Shown: positions 12,277 through 21,478 of the stretch, one piece after another
How the letters are laid out: each line of letters opens with the position of its first letter
How positions within the stretch are numbered: position 1 is the first letter of the stretch
Assembly: GCF_018398425.1 (NCBI RefSeq)
Contig: NZ_JADPMV010000001.1
Coordinates: 496,001 to 560,000, forward strand
Origin: Pseudomonas lalucatii
Lineage (GTDB): Bacteria > Pseudomonadota > Gammaproteobacteria > Pseudomonadales > Pseudomonadaceae
Reading direction: 5' to 3'
DNA: 64,000 nucleotides
The notes under the pieces: generated by a model
What the model was told of the DNA's origin: nothing
What the model saw: only the letters and a program-made list of their open reading frames with translations
The model's database searches: none
Translations under genes and position numbers: made by a program

Positions 12277-13625
12277 ACGCCCCGCTCCTGGCGCACGACG
12301 CCACCCTCCTTCTGGTCGATGACGAGGAGAACATCCTCAAGAGCTTGCGTCGCCTGCTGCGCCAGGAACCCTACGAAATTCTCATGGCCGACGGCGCCGG
12401 ACAGGCCCTGCAGCTGCTAGAGGCGCATCGGGTTGACCTGGTGATCTCCGACGCGCGCATGCCGGGCATGGATGGCGCCAGCCTGCTTAGCGAGGTCCAG
12501 CAGCGCTGGCCGGAGTGCATGCGTATCCTGCTCACCGGACATGCCGACATCGGTACCACCATCAAGGCGATCAACCAGGGCCAGATTTTCCGCTACATCA
12601 GCAAGCCCTGGGACGATGACGAGCTGCGCCTGATCATTCGCCAGGCCCTGGCCTTCCAGCACTCCGAACGGGAACGCCAGCGCCTGGAGCGCCTCACCCA
12701 CGAGCAGAACCAGCACCTGCAGGAGCTCAACACCACCCTGGAACAACGGGTGCGCAGCCGCACGGCTGAGCTGCAGCAAACCGCCGACATGCTCGACATG
12801 GCCTATGAAGAGCTCAAGCGCAGCTACGTGACGGCGACCGAGGTGTTTTCCAGCCTGGTCAACCTGCGCATTCCACGGGATAAGCAAAGCAACGGCGCGG
12901 TCATCGCACTGGTGCGCGCCTACGCCGAACAGCATGGCCTGGGCGAGGCTTCCAGCCGCGACCTGGCGATGGCGGCCGCGCTGTACAACGTCGGCAAGCT
13001 GACCTGGAGCGACAGCCTGCTCAACAGCCCGGCCGACCTGCTCTACAAGCACGAGCGCGAGCGCTATCGGCAATACCCGGTGCTCGGCGAAAGCCTGCTG
13101 ATGAGCCTAGAGCCGCTGCAGGATGCCGCCCGCCTGATCCGCCATCATCAGGAGCGCTGGGACGGTGGCGGCTTTCCCGACCGGCTCAAGGGCGAGGCCA
13201 TCCCCCTGGGCGCACGCCTACTCAAGCTGGCGGTCGACTTCATCGAGTTGCAATGCGGGCTGGTGCTCGAGCGCAAGCTGAATCGCGACGAGGCCCTGCT
13301 GCTGGTGCAGAAGTACAGCGGCAAGCTCTACGACCCGCAACTGTGCGAAAGCTTCATCGAACTCTGCACCACCCTGGCCCCCGACCTGACCCTGGCCGAC
13401 CCCAGCATCCTGGTGCTCGACACCCGTCGCCTGATGCCAGACATGCGGCTGGCGCGCGACCTCAGAGCCGACAACGGCACATTGCTGCTCAACGAGGGCA
13501 AACAGCTGACCCAGGCGCTGATCAACAAGTTGATCACCTTCGAGGAAAGCGAAGGCGCGCAATACACCCTGTTCGTGCGATCCCCGGACCCCACTGGCGC
13601 GCCCCTTCAGGAGACGATCCGATGA
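12273..13625 (+). CDS. Response regulator with degenerate HD-GYP domain (YN...GFP variant)
   Basis: A 450-residue RpfG-like protein. The receiver domain (about 10-130) has phosphoacceptor D60 and the segment FRYISKPW. A coiled coil (about 135-185) follows, then an HD-GYP-like domain (about 190-375). The metal-binding HD pair is replaced by Y238-N239 (AALYNVGKL), and GYP reads GFP at 300-302 within HHQERWDGGGFP. Catalytic c-di-GMP hydrolysis is therefore doubtful; a binding or scaffolding role is likely. A P. aeruginosa YN-GYP protein (recalled as PA2572) is the known parallel. Four-base overlaps join it to the genes on both sides. Confidence 0.9.
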   Translation: MNAPLLAHDATLLLVDDEENILKSLRRLLRQEPYEILMADGAGQALQLLEAHRVDLVISDARMPGMDGASLLSEVQQRWPECMRILLTGHADIGTTIKAINQGQIFRYISKPWDDDELRLIIRQALAFQHSERERQRLERLTHEQNQHLQELNTTLEQRVRSRTAELQQTADMLDMAYEELKRSYVTATEVFSSLVNLRIPRDKQSNGAVIALVRAYAEQHGLGEASSRDLAMAAALYNVGKLTWSDSLLNSPADLLYKHERERYRQYPVLGESLLMSLEPLQDAARLIRHHQERWDGGGFPDRLKGEAIPLGARLLKLAVDFIELQCGLVLERKLNRDEALLLVQKYSGKLYDPQLCESFIELCTTLAPDLTLADPSILVLDTRRLMPDMRLARDLRADNGTLLLNEGKQLTQALINKLITFEESEGAQYTLFVRSPDPTGAPLQETIR

Positions 13626-14152
13626 TCAAGATCCAACTGGTGGACGACGAGCCCCAGATCCTCAAGTCCTTGCAGCGCCTGCTCCACCCACAGGACTGGC
13701 AGGTACATGCCTTCGACGATGTATACCAGGCGCTGGACGCGCTCACCGAGCATGAATACGCGGTGATCCTGTCCGACTACCGCATGCCCCACCTGGACGG
13801 CATCACCTACCTGAAGTTCGCCAAGCAGCGCCAGCCCGAGGCGGTGCGCCTGATGCTCACCGGCCATGGCGACCGCCAGTCGATGATCCAGGCCATCAAC
13901 GAGGCGGAGATCTACCGCTTCATTTCCAAGCCCTGGGAAGACTACGAGGTGGAAGCGGCCCTGCGCAGCGCCATCGATCTCCACCTGCTGCGCAGCGAGA
14001 ATCAACGCCTGCTGACGCAACTGCGCGCGCAACAGAGCGCCCTGGACCGTCAGCAGCAGGAGCTGCTGCGGTTGGAAACGGAGAACCCCGGCCTGACCCG
14101 CGTGTTACGCGACGCCGACGGCTCCATCCTCATCGAAGACAGCGACGCATGA
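13622..14152 (+). CDS. Receiver-only response regulator with C-terminal coiled coil
   Basis: A 176-residue protein with one receiver domain (about 1-120): acidic pocket DDE, phosphoacceptor D52 (VILSDYRMPHLDG), conserved Thr (MLTGHGD) and Lys in FISKPW. A helical tail rich in Gln/Leu (about 125-160) may dimerise. There is no DNA-binding or enzymatic domain, so it probably acts by protein contact or as a phosphate sink. It overlaps the preceding gene by ATGA. Its receiver resembles those of the flanking YN-GFP and GGDEF-EAL proteins. Confidence 0.88.
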   Translation: MIKIQLVDDEPQILKSLQRLLHPQDWQVHAFDDVYQALDALTEHEYAVILSDYRMPHLDGITYLKFAKQRQPEAVRLMLTGHGDRQSMIQAINEAEIYRFISKPWEDYEVEAALRSAIDLHLLRSENQRLLTQLRAQQSALDRQQQELLRLETENPGLTRVLRDADGSILIEDSDA

Positions 14153-14251
14153 CCAGGCCCAGCGCCTGCCCGCCGCCGTCCAGGCCCCCTTGCGCACGAC
14201 TGTGACGTCTCGCCGACCGGTGCCGCCCAAGACGAAGGAGCGTCCTACCCC

Positions 14252-17005
14252 ATGAACAATGCACGCCCTCTGCTTCTGCTGTTGATCGCTGAGAGTGAGG
14301 ATGACTACCAGCACATTCGCCGGCTGCTCGGCGAGGAGAAGCTGGTGCACCGGCGCCTGGAATGGGCCGGCAGCCTCGACCAGGCTGCCGAGACTCGGGA
14401 CTCGCCCCTTGAGCCCCGTATCTGGCCCCATCGCCTGAAGAGCGGCGATGAGATCTTGGCAGAGGTGACGGTCAGCGCCCTAGACCTCGAGGGGCTCCCG
14501 GCCGCTCTCGCCGCGCTCAGGGACGTAACCCCGGGGGCTCAGTCTGACCGAGCGGCACAGCGCAAGAATCGGGATTGTCAGCAATTGCTGAGCGACAGCC
14601 GCGACGCCATCCTGCTGGTCGATAGGCACGACACCGTGCGCTACGCCAACCCGGCCGCGGAAACCCTGCTCGCCGCCCCCCTCGACGAACTGCTGCGCCA
14701 GCCCCTGGGGCTGGCCCTGGAACCTGGCCGATTGCACGAGTGCGCCTTGCCGTTGGCCAACGGTGAGACGCTCAACCTAGAGGTGCAGTGTTCGCGGACC
14801 GAGTGGGATGGCCAGGACATGCGCCTGCTCCTGCTCCGGGACATCAGCGCTCGCCTCGCGTCGGACAAACAGCTACGCCTACTGCGCCGCTGCCTCGAGA
14901 GCAGCTACCAGGGCGTGCTGATCTGCGATGCCCATGCCCAGGATCTGCCGACCCTCTACGTCAACCCGGCGTTCGAGCGCATCACCGGCTACAGCGCCGC
15001 GGAGGTCATGGGACGCAATTGCCGCTTCCTCCAGGGCGCCGAGCGCGACCAGGCCGCAGCCGCCGAGATACGCCAGGGGCTGCAGGAACAACGCGAGATC
15101 CACGTAGTGCTGCGCAACTTCCGCAAGGACGGCAGCCCCTTCTGGAACGCCCTGTACATCGTCCCCGTACCCGACGAGCAGGGCCGCATCGGTCACTACC
15201 TCGGCATCCAGAACGACATATCCGAACAGAAGCGCTTCGAAAGCCAATTGGCCTACAACGCCAGCCACGACGTGCTCACCGGCCTGCCCAATCGTTCCCT
15301 GCTGGAAGATCGCCTGAACCAGGGCTGCCAGATCAGCCGGCGCTACCGACGCAGCCTGGCGGTGCTGTTCATCGACCTGGACGGCTTCAAACCGATCAAC
15401 GACAACATGGGCCACAGCGTCGGCGACCAGATCCTGGTGGAGCTCGCCCGGCGCATGAATCAGCAGGTGCGTCCCGGCGACACAGTGGCGCGCCTGGGCG
15501 GCGACGAGTTCGTCATCGTTCTGCCAGACCTGGCCCGCGAAGAGGATGCCTTGCTGGTGGCGGACCGCATCATGGCCAGCATCGCCCAGCCCTACAGGGT
15601 GGCCGGCATCGAGATGCACATCACCGGCAGCATCGGCATCGCCCTCAACGACGGCTCCATCGATCAGCCCAGCGTACTCATCCAGCAGGCCGACCTGGCC
15701 ATGTACAAGGCCAAACAGCAGGGACGCAACAACTACCAGTGCTACACCCAGGACCTCGACCAGCGGGTCAGCGAGCGCACCACGTTGCGCAGCGAGCTGC
15801 AGAAGGCCATCGAGGCCGAAGCCTTCCAGCTCTACTACCAACCACAGATCGAGGGCCGCAGTGGCCGGGTCGTGGGTTACGAGGCACTGCTGCGCTGGCA
15901 GCACGCCGACCGCGGCTTCATCTCGCCGGCCCAGTTCGTCCCGGTGGCCGAGAATACCGGACAGATCATCCCGCTCAGCGAGTGGGTCCTGCGCACGGCC
16001 TGCCGCCAGGCGCGCGCGCTCCTCGACCAGGGCTGGACCGGCACTACCCTGGCCGTCAACGTCTCGCCGGTGCAGTTCCAGAGGGCCAACTTCGTCGAGA
16101 GCGTGCTCAGGGTACTGGAAGAGAGCGGACTGCCAGCAGAGCTGCTGGAACTGGAGCTCACCGAGGCCGTGCTGCTGGATAACGCCGAACGGGCGATCTT
16201 CGTCCTACAGGAGCTGAAGGACCTGGGCGTGCATATCGCCATCGACGATTTCGGCAGCGGCTTCTCCAGCCTGAGCTACCTGAAGCGCCTGCCGATCGAC
16301 AAGCTCAAGATCGACCGCTCCTTCGTCCAGGAAGTGATCAGCGACAGCACCGACGCGGCGATCTCCCTGGGCATCATCTCCATGGCCCACCACCTCAAAC
16401 TCAAGGTGGTCGCCGAGGGCGTGGAAACCGAGCCCCAGTACGCCTTTCTGAAGAAGAACCGCTGCGACGAATTCCAGGGCTACTACTTCGCCAAGCCCAT
16501 GCCGCTGTCGCTGCTGCAGGAGTTTCTTCGCGCCCAGCGCGACAGCCGGCAACTGCAGCAGCCCGACCCCAGCGGCGAACGCAACGCCCAGACCCTGCTG
16601 CTGCTCGACGACGAGGAAAACATCCTGCGTGCCTTGACCCGCGTGCTGCGCCGCGACGGCTATAGGATTCTCTCCGCCAGCCATGCCCAGGAGGCCTTCG
16701 CCCTGCTGGCCAAGCACGAGGTGCAAGTGATCCTCTCGGACCAGCGCATGCCGGAAATGAATGGCACCGAGTTCCTCAGCCGGGTCAAGGATCTCTACCC
16801 CGCCACCATCCGCATCGTGCTCTCGGGTTATACCGACCTGAAGTCCGTCACCGACGCGATCAATCAGGGCGCCATCTACAAGTTCCTCACCAAGCCCTGG
16901 GACGACGCCCAACTGCGCACCACCGTGGCCCAGGCGTTCCAGCACTACAGCCTGGCGCAGGACAAGGATCAAGGCGCGGCAGCGCCGGACCACCAGCCGT
17001 CCTGA
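14252..17005 (+). CDS. PAS-LOV-GGDEF-EAL-receiver protein (cyclic-di-GMP turnover, probable blue-light sensor)
   Basis: A 917-residue multidomain protein. Residues 1-45 resemble the first part of a receiver. A PAS fragment and a PAS domain (about 105-200) follow. A second PAS (about 205-335) has LOV hallmarks: GRNCRFLQG with photoactive-type C257, then Asn in LRNFRKDG, Asn in PFWNAL and Gln in LGIQNDIS, the flavin-contacting positions. GGDEF is intact at 416-420, with an RxxD inhibitory site (407-410). The EAL domain starts EALLRW at 544-549 and keeps IDDFGSG. A C-terminal receiver has phosphoacceptor D830. It begins 99 bases after the receiver-only gene, probably in the same unit. Confidence 0.92.
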   Translation: MNNARPLLLLLIAESEDDYQHIRRLLGEEKLVHRRLEWAGSLDQAAETRDSPLEPRIWPHRLKSGDEILAEVTVSALDLEGLPAALAALRDVTPGAQSDRAAQRKNRDCQQLLSDSRDAILLVDRHDTVRYANPAAETLLAAPLDELLRQPLGLALEPGRLHECALPLANGETLNLEVQCSRTEWDGQDMRLLLLRDISARLASDKQLRLLRRCLESSYQGVLICDAHAQDLPTLYVNPAFERITGYSAAEVMGRNCRFLQGAERDQAAAAEIRQGLQEQREIHVVLRNFRKDGSPFWNALYIVPVPDEQGRIGHYLGIQNDISEQKRFESQLAYNASHDVLTGLPNRSLLEDRLNQGCQISRRYRRSLAVLFIDLDGFKPINDNMGHSVGDQILVELARRMNQQVRPGDTVARLGGDEFVIVLPDLAREEDALLVADRIMASIAQPYRVAGIEMHITGSIGIALNDGSIDQPSVLIQQADLAMYKAKQQGRNNYQCYTQDLDQRVSERTTLRSELQKAIEAEAFQLYYQPQIEGRSGRVVGYEALLRWQHADRGFISPAQFVPVAENTGQIIPLSEWVLRTACRQARALLDQGWTGTTLAVNVSPVQFQRANFVESVLRVLEESGLPAELLELELTEAVLLDNAERAIFVLQELKDLGVHIAIDDFGSGFSSLSYLKRLPIDKLKIDRSFVQEVISDSTDAAISLGIISMAHHLKLKVVAEGVETEPQYAFLKKNRCDEFQGYYFAKPMPLSLLQEFLRAQRDSRQLQQPDPSGERNAQTLLLLDDEENILRALTRVLRRDGYRILSASHAQEAFALLAKHEVQVILSDQRMPEMNGTEFLSRVKDLYPATIRIVLSGYTDLKSVTDAINQGAIYKFLTKPWDDAQLRTTVAQAFQHYSLAQDKDQGAAAPDHQPS

Positions 17006-17136
17006 GGCGCCCGACCTTGGCGACTGTGCCAGGCCGAGCCTGCTTGGCCAGGATATCGCCCTTCATGGCTATCGCCGAACCCCGAGCTGCCGCCCGGGAG
17101 CGCCCACTCGCACATCCGGGCCGCGCGACAGACGCC

Positions 17137-17736
17137 CTACAGCTGGATAGGTCGCCGACCGGCGATCGAATGGGCCAAGGTGCCGCCGTCGACCAGCTCG
17201 AGCTCGCCGCCGAGCGGCATGCCATGGGCGATACGCGAGGCGACCAGGCCCTTGCCCGCCAACAGCTGAGCGATGTAGTGCGCGGTGGCCTCGCCTTCTA
17301 CCGTCGGGTTGGTGGCGAGTATCACCTCGCTGAAGTGCCCCTCGCCGACCCGCACCAGCAACTCGGGAATGCCGATGGCTTCCGGGCCCAAGCCATCGAG
17401 CGGCGACAGATGGCCCTTGAGCACGAAATAGCGGCCGCGATAGCCGGTCTGCTCCACCGCATAGACGTCCATCGGCCCCTCCACCACGCACAGCAGGCTG
17501 TCGTCGCGACGTGGATCGAGGCAGCTCTGGCACAGTTCGTCCTCGCTCAGGGTGCGACACTGCTTGCAATAGCCAACTCCTTCCATGGCCTGGGTCAAGG
17601 CCTGGGCCAGGCGCAAGGCGCCACTGCGATCACGCTCCAGCAGGTGCAGCGCCATGCGCTGGGCGGTCTTCTGCCCGACGCCCGGCAGGACGCGCAGGGA
17701 GTCGATCAGGTGACGGATCAAGGGGCTGAAGCTCAT
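17137..17736 (-). CDS. recR: Recombination mediator protein RecR
   Basis: A 199-residue RecFOR-pathway protein that helps load RecA at single-strand gaps. It contains the helix-hairpin-helix region ([16 protein letters not shown]), the four-Cys zinc motif [16 protein letters not shown] and a Toprim domain beginning [15 protein letters not shown]. Length is normal. It is the last gene of the dnaX-ybaB-recR set, a conserved bacterial arrangement. Confidence 0.97.
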   Translation of the reverse strand: MSFSPLIRHLIDSLRVLPGVGQKTAQRMALHLLERDRSGALRLAQALTQAMEGVGYCKQCRTLSEDELCQSCLDPRRDDSLLCVVEGPMDVYAVEQTGYRGRYFVLKGHLSPLDGLGPEAIGIPELLVRVGEGHFSEVILATNPTVEGEATAHYIAQLLAGKGLVASRIAHGMPLGGELELVDGGTLAHSIAGRRPIQL

Positions 17737-17902
17737 AGGTTACTCGCAAGCAACAGGCGTGTTAGCCACGCCTCGACTGTTGGACCACTACTGCTGCCAC
17801 GCGGGCAGACGGTACGCAGAACGGGCCACAGGCAGGCGTACCGGCGACCAGCGAGCCTCCCGCGCCTGCATGCGACGCCGCCCCGCGTGCTGGACGTTCC
17901 GG

Positions 17903-18229
17903 TCAGAAGGGCATCTTGAAGCCGGGTGGCAGCTGCATGCCGGCGGTCATGCCGGCCATCTTGTCCTGGCTGTTCTGCTCGACCTTGCGCACCGCATCGT
18001 TCACCGCGGCGGCGATCAGGTCTTCGAGAATCTCCTTGTCTTCCTGCATCAGGCTGTCGTCCAGGCTGACGCGCTTGACGTCGTGCCGACCGGTCATCAC
18101 CACGCTCACCAGGCCCGCGCCGGACTGACCGGTCACTTCGGCATTCGCCAGCTCTTCCTGCATCTTCTGCATCTTTTCTTGCATCTGCTGGGCCTGCTTC
18201 ATCAGGCCGGCCATGCCACCTTTCATCAT
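17903..18229 (-). CDS. ybaB: YbaB/EbfC-family nucleoid-associated protein
   Basis: A 108-residue DNA-binding nucleoid protein with a Met/Gln-rich helical N-terminus ([19 protein letters not shown]) and the conserved [23 protein letters not shown] core. The dimer binds DNA without strong sequence preference. It lies between dnaX and recR, with 87 bases to the former and 166 to the latter, as in most gamma-proteobacteria. Confidence 0.95.
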   Translation of the reverse strand: MMKGGMAGLMKQAQQMQEKMQKMQEELANAEVTGQSGAGLVSVVMTGRHDVKRVSLDDSLMQEDKEILEDLIAAAVNDAVRKVEQNSQDKMAGMTAGMQLPPGFKMPF

Positions 18230-18316
18230 GGTGCTAGTCCTCGGTAATCAGGGGTCATTCAATACGACCTGTTCACAGTAAAGGGCGTTTCCCACGCCCG
18301 CCACCCCATACAGGCC

Positions 18317-20389
18317 CTAGGTATCCACCGGTTCTATGCTGTCCGCCCGGATGCTCGCGGCGAACTGCTGGATCATCTGTTGTACCAGCGGGTCGTTGTG
18401 GATCGACGCCTCGGCCTCGCGCTGACGGCTGGCTCGCTTGCGTGCCGCCGCCTGGGCCGGGGTTTCCTGCTCGGGCTGGCGCAGCTCGATCTGCAGCTTC
18501 AGCTCACGCCCCAGGTGCTGGTTCAGGGCCTCATTCAGGCGACGCTGCTGGGTCGCGTTGAACAGCGCGCTGTGCCCCGGGTCCAGGTGCAGCAGCCAGT
18601 TGTCGCCCTCGGCTGAGATCAGCGTGCAGTTGGCCCCGATGCTCCCGGTCATGCCGGACAGCCCCAGCTGGGGGAAGAGCGCCAACCAGTCGGCGGCCAG
18701 GCCAGTGGCCGGCTGCGCCGCGACCGTTGGCTCCGGCTCGGCCGGCTGTGCGGTGGCGACTGAAGCGAAGTCGTAGTCGAAGGACTCGGCATCCATCTCC
18801 ACATAGTCGTAGTCGCCCGGCGGCGGTTCATCTTCGCCCTCGACCTCGGCCGGCGCATCGCTGTCGACGGTTTGCAGCGCCACGCCCCCGGGGACGGCTC
18901 GAACAGGTGCCGCCTCGACCTCGGCAGCCGCCGGCGCCGCGGCACCGACCGGGGCGGGGGCGATGGGCATAGGCTGGGGAGCCTGCTCCTCCCACGGCAG
19001 GTCGGTGACCGCCGGCGCGGCGGCCGCCGCGGTCGCAGGCGCCTCGGGCACGGTAGGCGCTGCGGACTCCGCTGCGACCTCAGGCTCGACAGGCGCCCCT
19101 ACAGGAGCGGCCGGCTGCTCCGCCAGCTGCGGCTCGGGCGGTGCTGCCGGCGCCGTGATCGGCACCTGGGACTCGCCGGCAGGGACAGGGGCGACAACAG
19201 CCGGCGCGATCCTGGCCGCGTCGGCCACTGGGTTGTTCCGGGGATCAGCAGTGGCCTGGCTAATCCCTAGCGGCTTTAGCGCCACCCTCGGCGCATCGTC
19301 GCTGTCCGCCGGGCGGAACGCCAGCATGCGCAACAGCACCATCTCGAAGCCGCTGCGCGGGTCCGGCGCCAGGGGCAGGTCGCGGCGGCCGATCAGGCCC
19401 ATCTGGTAATAGAACTGCACGTCCTCGGCCGGCAGCGCCTGGGCCAGCTGCAGCACCCGCTCGCGATCGCCCTGGCCGTTGTCCACCGCTTCCGGCAGTG
19501 CCTGGGCGATGGCCACGCGGTGCAGCACGTTGAGCATCTCCGCCAGCACGCCATTCCAGTCCGGGCCCTGCTCGGCCAGATGACGCACCGCATCGATCAG
19601 GGCGCGCGCATCACCCTCCAACAGGGCGTGCAACACGCCATACACCTGGCCGTGGTCCAGGGTGCCGAGCATGGCCCGCACATCGGCGGCCAGCACCTTG
19701 CCCTCGCCGAAGGCAATGGCCTGGTCGGTCAGGCTCATGGCGTCGCGCATCGAGCCATCGGCCGCACGGCCGAGCAGCCAGAGGGCATCCGCCTCGAAGG
19801 GGATGCTTTCGGCGGCGAGCACATGGCTGAGATGCTCGACCACCCGCTCCGGCGGCATGTTCTTCAGGGAGAACTGCAGGCAGCGCGAGAGGATGGTCAC
19901 CGGCAGTTTCTGCGGATCGGTGGTCGCCAGCAGGAACTTGACGTGCGGCGGAGGCTCTTCCAGGGTCTTGAGCAAAGCATTGAACGAGTGCGACGAGAGC
20001 ATGTGCACTTCGTCGATCAGGTAGACCTTGAAGCGCCCACGGCTCGGCGAGTACTGCACGTTGTCCAGCAGTTCGCGGGTGTCCTCGACCTTGGTGCGGC
20101 TGGCGGCGTCGACTTCGATCAGGTCGACGAAACGCCCTTCGTCGATCTCCTTGCAGATCGAGCAGACGCCGCAGGGCGTCGAGCTGATGCCGTTCTCGCA
20201 ATTCAGGCACTTGGCGATGATCCGCGCGATGGTGGTCTTGCCCACCCCGCGGGTGCCGGTGAACAGGTAGGCGTGGTGCAGCCGCTGGCTGTCGAGGGCG
20301 TTGATCAGCGCCTTGAGCACATGGGTCTGGCCGACCATTTCGCGAAACGAGCGCGGACGCCACTTGCGTGCAAGAACCTGATAACTCAT
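18317..20389 (-). CDS. dnaX: DNA polymerase III subunits gamma/tau
   Basis: A 690-residue clamp-loader ATPase. Walker A is GTRGVGKT (45-52). The zinc ligands C61, C64, C73, C76 and C79 region is CLNC...CGVCSIC, and the DEVHMLS Walker B and SRC motif follow. After the AAA+ part (to about 365) there is a long Ala/Pro/Glu-rich linker (about 380-560), then the tau-specific C-terminal domain that contacts the polymerase. I see no A-rich slippery heptamer of the E. coli type, so a programmed frameshift to gamma is not supported by sequence. Confidence 0.96.
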   Translation of the reverse strand: MSYQVLARKWRPRSFREMVGQTHVLKALINALDSQRLHHAYLFTGTRGVGKTTIARIIAKCLNCENGISSTPCGVCSICKEIDEGRFVDLIEVDAASRTKVEDTRELLDNVQYSPSRGRFKVYLIDEVHMLSSHSFNALLKTLEEPPPHVKFLLATTDPQKLPVTILSRCLQFSLKNMPPERVVEHLSHVLAAESIPFEADALWLLGRAADGSMRDAMSLTDQAIAFGEGKVLAADVRAMLGTLDHGQVYGVLHALLEGDARALIDAVRHLAEQGPDWNGVLAEMLNVLHRVAIAQALPEAVDNGQGDRERVLQLAQALPAEDVQFYYQMGLIGRRDLPLAPDPRSGFEMVLLRMLAFRPADSDDAPRVALKPLGISQATADPRNNPVADAARIAPAVVAPVPAGESQVPITAPAAPPEPQLAEQPAAPVGAPVEPEVAAESAAPTVPEAPATAAAAAPAVTDLPWEEQAPQPMPIAPAPVGAAAPAAAEVEAAPVRAVPGGVALQTVDSDAPAEVEGEDEPPPGDYDYVEMDAESFDYDFASVATAQPAEPEPTVAAQPATGLAADWLALFPQLGLSGMTGSIGANCTLISAEGDNWLLHLDPGHSALFNATQQRRLNEALNQHLGRELKLQIELRQPEQETPAQAAARKRASRQREAEASIHNDPLVQQMIQQFAASIRADSIEPVDT

Positions 20390-20852
20390 CGAAACCCGTC
20401 ACGAGAGGAAAGCATTGAAGTGGGCTAATGCTAACGGAGCATGGGGCAAATTGCATCCGATGCACAGCCCCGCTAATGCCCGCCGCGTCACTCGGTAGAA
20501 AATCAGCTGGCCAATATTTGACCAGTCGGTTACCATCCGCAGCGTTCGTACCACGCTGCACGTCAATCAGGCCTCCCGGCCTCGCGGATTACCAAGCGAA
20601 GAGCGCATCTACCCCTGTCGTAGATGCCGCACAGCTCTCGACCTGGACCGACCCGCAGACTGACCAGGCCGTCGCGCCAAACACCGACTCTAGCCTGCTA
20701 CCGAAGTACCGACCCGCTCGCGCGCCGACAGCTCGGCCGCCACGCGTGCAACTTCGCTCCGCTCGGATTCACCTTGCCGGCCGATGGGCCGGCTCCCTGG
20801 AGCATTACTCTGCGCAATGACGCGCCCGCCAGTTCAGGAATCACCCCCGGAA
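20390..20852 (+). other. Intergenic stretch upstream of dnaX, no gene recognised
   Basis: This holds the dnaX leader (minus) and the upstream region of the small gene at 20853. Open frames here have no family resemblance and unconvincing starts. A 13-base palindrome, TGCATC-C-GATGCA (20452-20464), about 70 bases before dnaX, is the only structured element noticed; its role is unknown. Confidence 0.5.
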
Positions 20853-21074
20853 ATGAATACCCAACAGCAACTCAGAACCGCCATGCACACGCTCTCCAGC
20901 GCCTTTGCCCCACACGACTGCCGCATCCTCGCCGCCCGCAATGGCAGCTTCAGCTTCACCATCGTCAACCATGCCGGTATCGCCCAGCACAGCCAACGCC
21001 TGTATCCGGGCCAGTACGGCGACGAGTCCCTGCAGCAGGTGATACGGCGCGCTCGCCAAACATTGCGCGCCTGA
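20853..21074 (+). CDS. Small conserved hypothetical protein
   Basis: A 73-residue soluble protein starting MNTQQQLRTAMHTL. The frame is open further upstream (from 20784), but the ATG at 20853 is preferred because the upstream part lacks protein-like character. It reads as alpha-beta-beta-beta-alpha (helix 1-16, strands around CRILAAR, GSFSFTIVN and GIAQHSQRL, C-terminal helix). No catalytic motif is visible. A gene of this type is recalled beside dnaX in related Pseudomonas; function is unknown. Confidence 0.65.
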   Translation: MNTQQQLRTAMHTLSSAFAPHDCRILAARNGSFSFTIVNHAGIAQHSQRLYPGQYGDESLQQVIRRARQTLRA

Positions 21075-21146
21075 TCGGCGCGGCACCGCTGAACTTAACG
21101 CTCGCTCCATGGTCTGCTCTTATCCACCTCAGGATAGAGTACGGTC

Positions 21147-21434
21147 ATGGACAACCCCAATCAGCAACTCGTCGATCGCCTGTTCACCCCCTTGCGCGCC
21201 AACTTCAGCAATCCACGCCCGGACGGCAGCATCGTCCTTTCCCTGCTCGACGAAAGCGACGCCACCGCCTACAGCCGAGTGCTCAGCGCCACTCAACTGA
21301 GCGACCCGCAGGCCTTCGCCCAGAGCCTGGAAGACATTCGCCTGGAACTGGCAGTCCGCTCCGGCAATATTCCCGCAGAGATGCGCAAGGCACTGAAGGA
21401 ACAGGACAGCGTGCTCAGCTACCACAGCGCCTGA
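21147..21434 (+). CDS. Small conserved hypothetical protein
   Basis: A 95-residue soluble, acidic protein starting MDNPNQQLVDRLFTPLRANF, with predicted helices at both ends and no recognisable motif, signal peptide or membrane segment. A clear intrinsic terminator follows 18 bases after the stop, which supports a real, separately ended transcript. A comparable small gene between dnaX and ligA is recalled in P. aeruginosa. Function is unknown. Confidence 0.68.
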   Translation: MDNPNQQLVDRLFTPLRANFSNPRPDGSIVLSLLDESDATAYSRVLSATQLSDPQAFAQSLEDIRLELAVRSGNIPAEMRKALKEQDSVLSYHSA

Positions 21435-21452
21435 GGCAAACGCTCGAACAAC

Positions 21453-21478
21453 AAGGCCCCGCCCAGGCGGGGCCTTTT
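21453..21478 (+). terminator. Intrinsic terminator after the small gene at 21147
   Basis: Ten-pair GC-rich hairpin (AAGGCCCCGC / GCGGGGCCTT, loop CCAG) followed by TT. It lies immediately downstream of the 95-residue protein gene and is oriented for plus-strand transcription. Confidence 0.85.

Noticed and set aside
20428..20820. 130-codon plus-strand frame upstream of the small gene
   Set aside because: Mixed composition with no ribosome site; treated as non-coding spacer.
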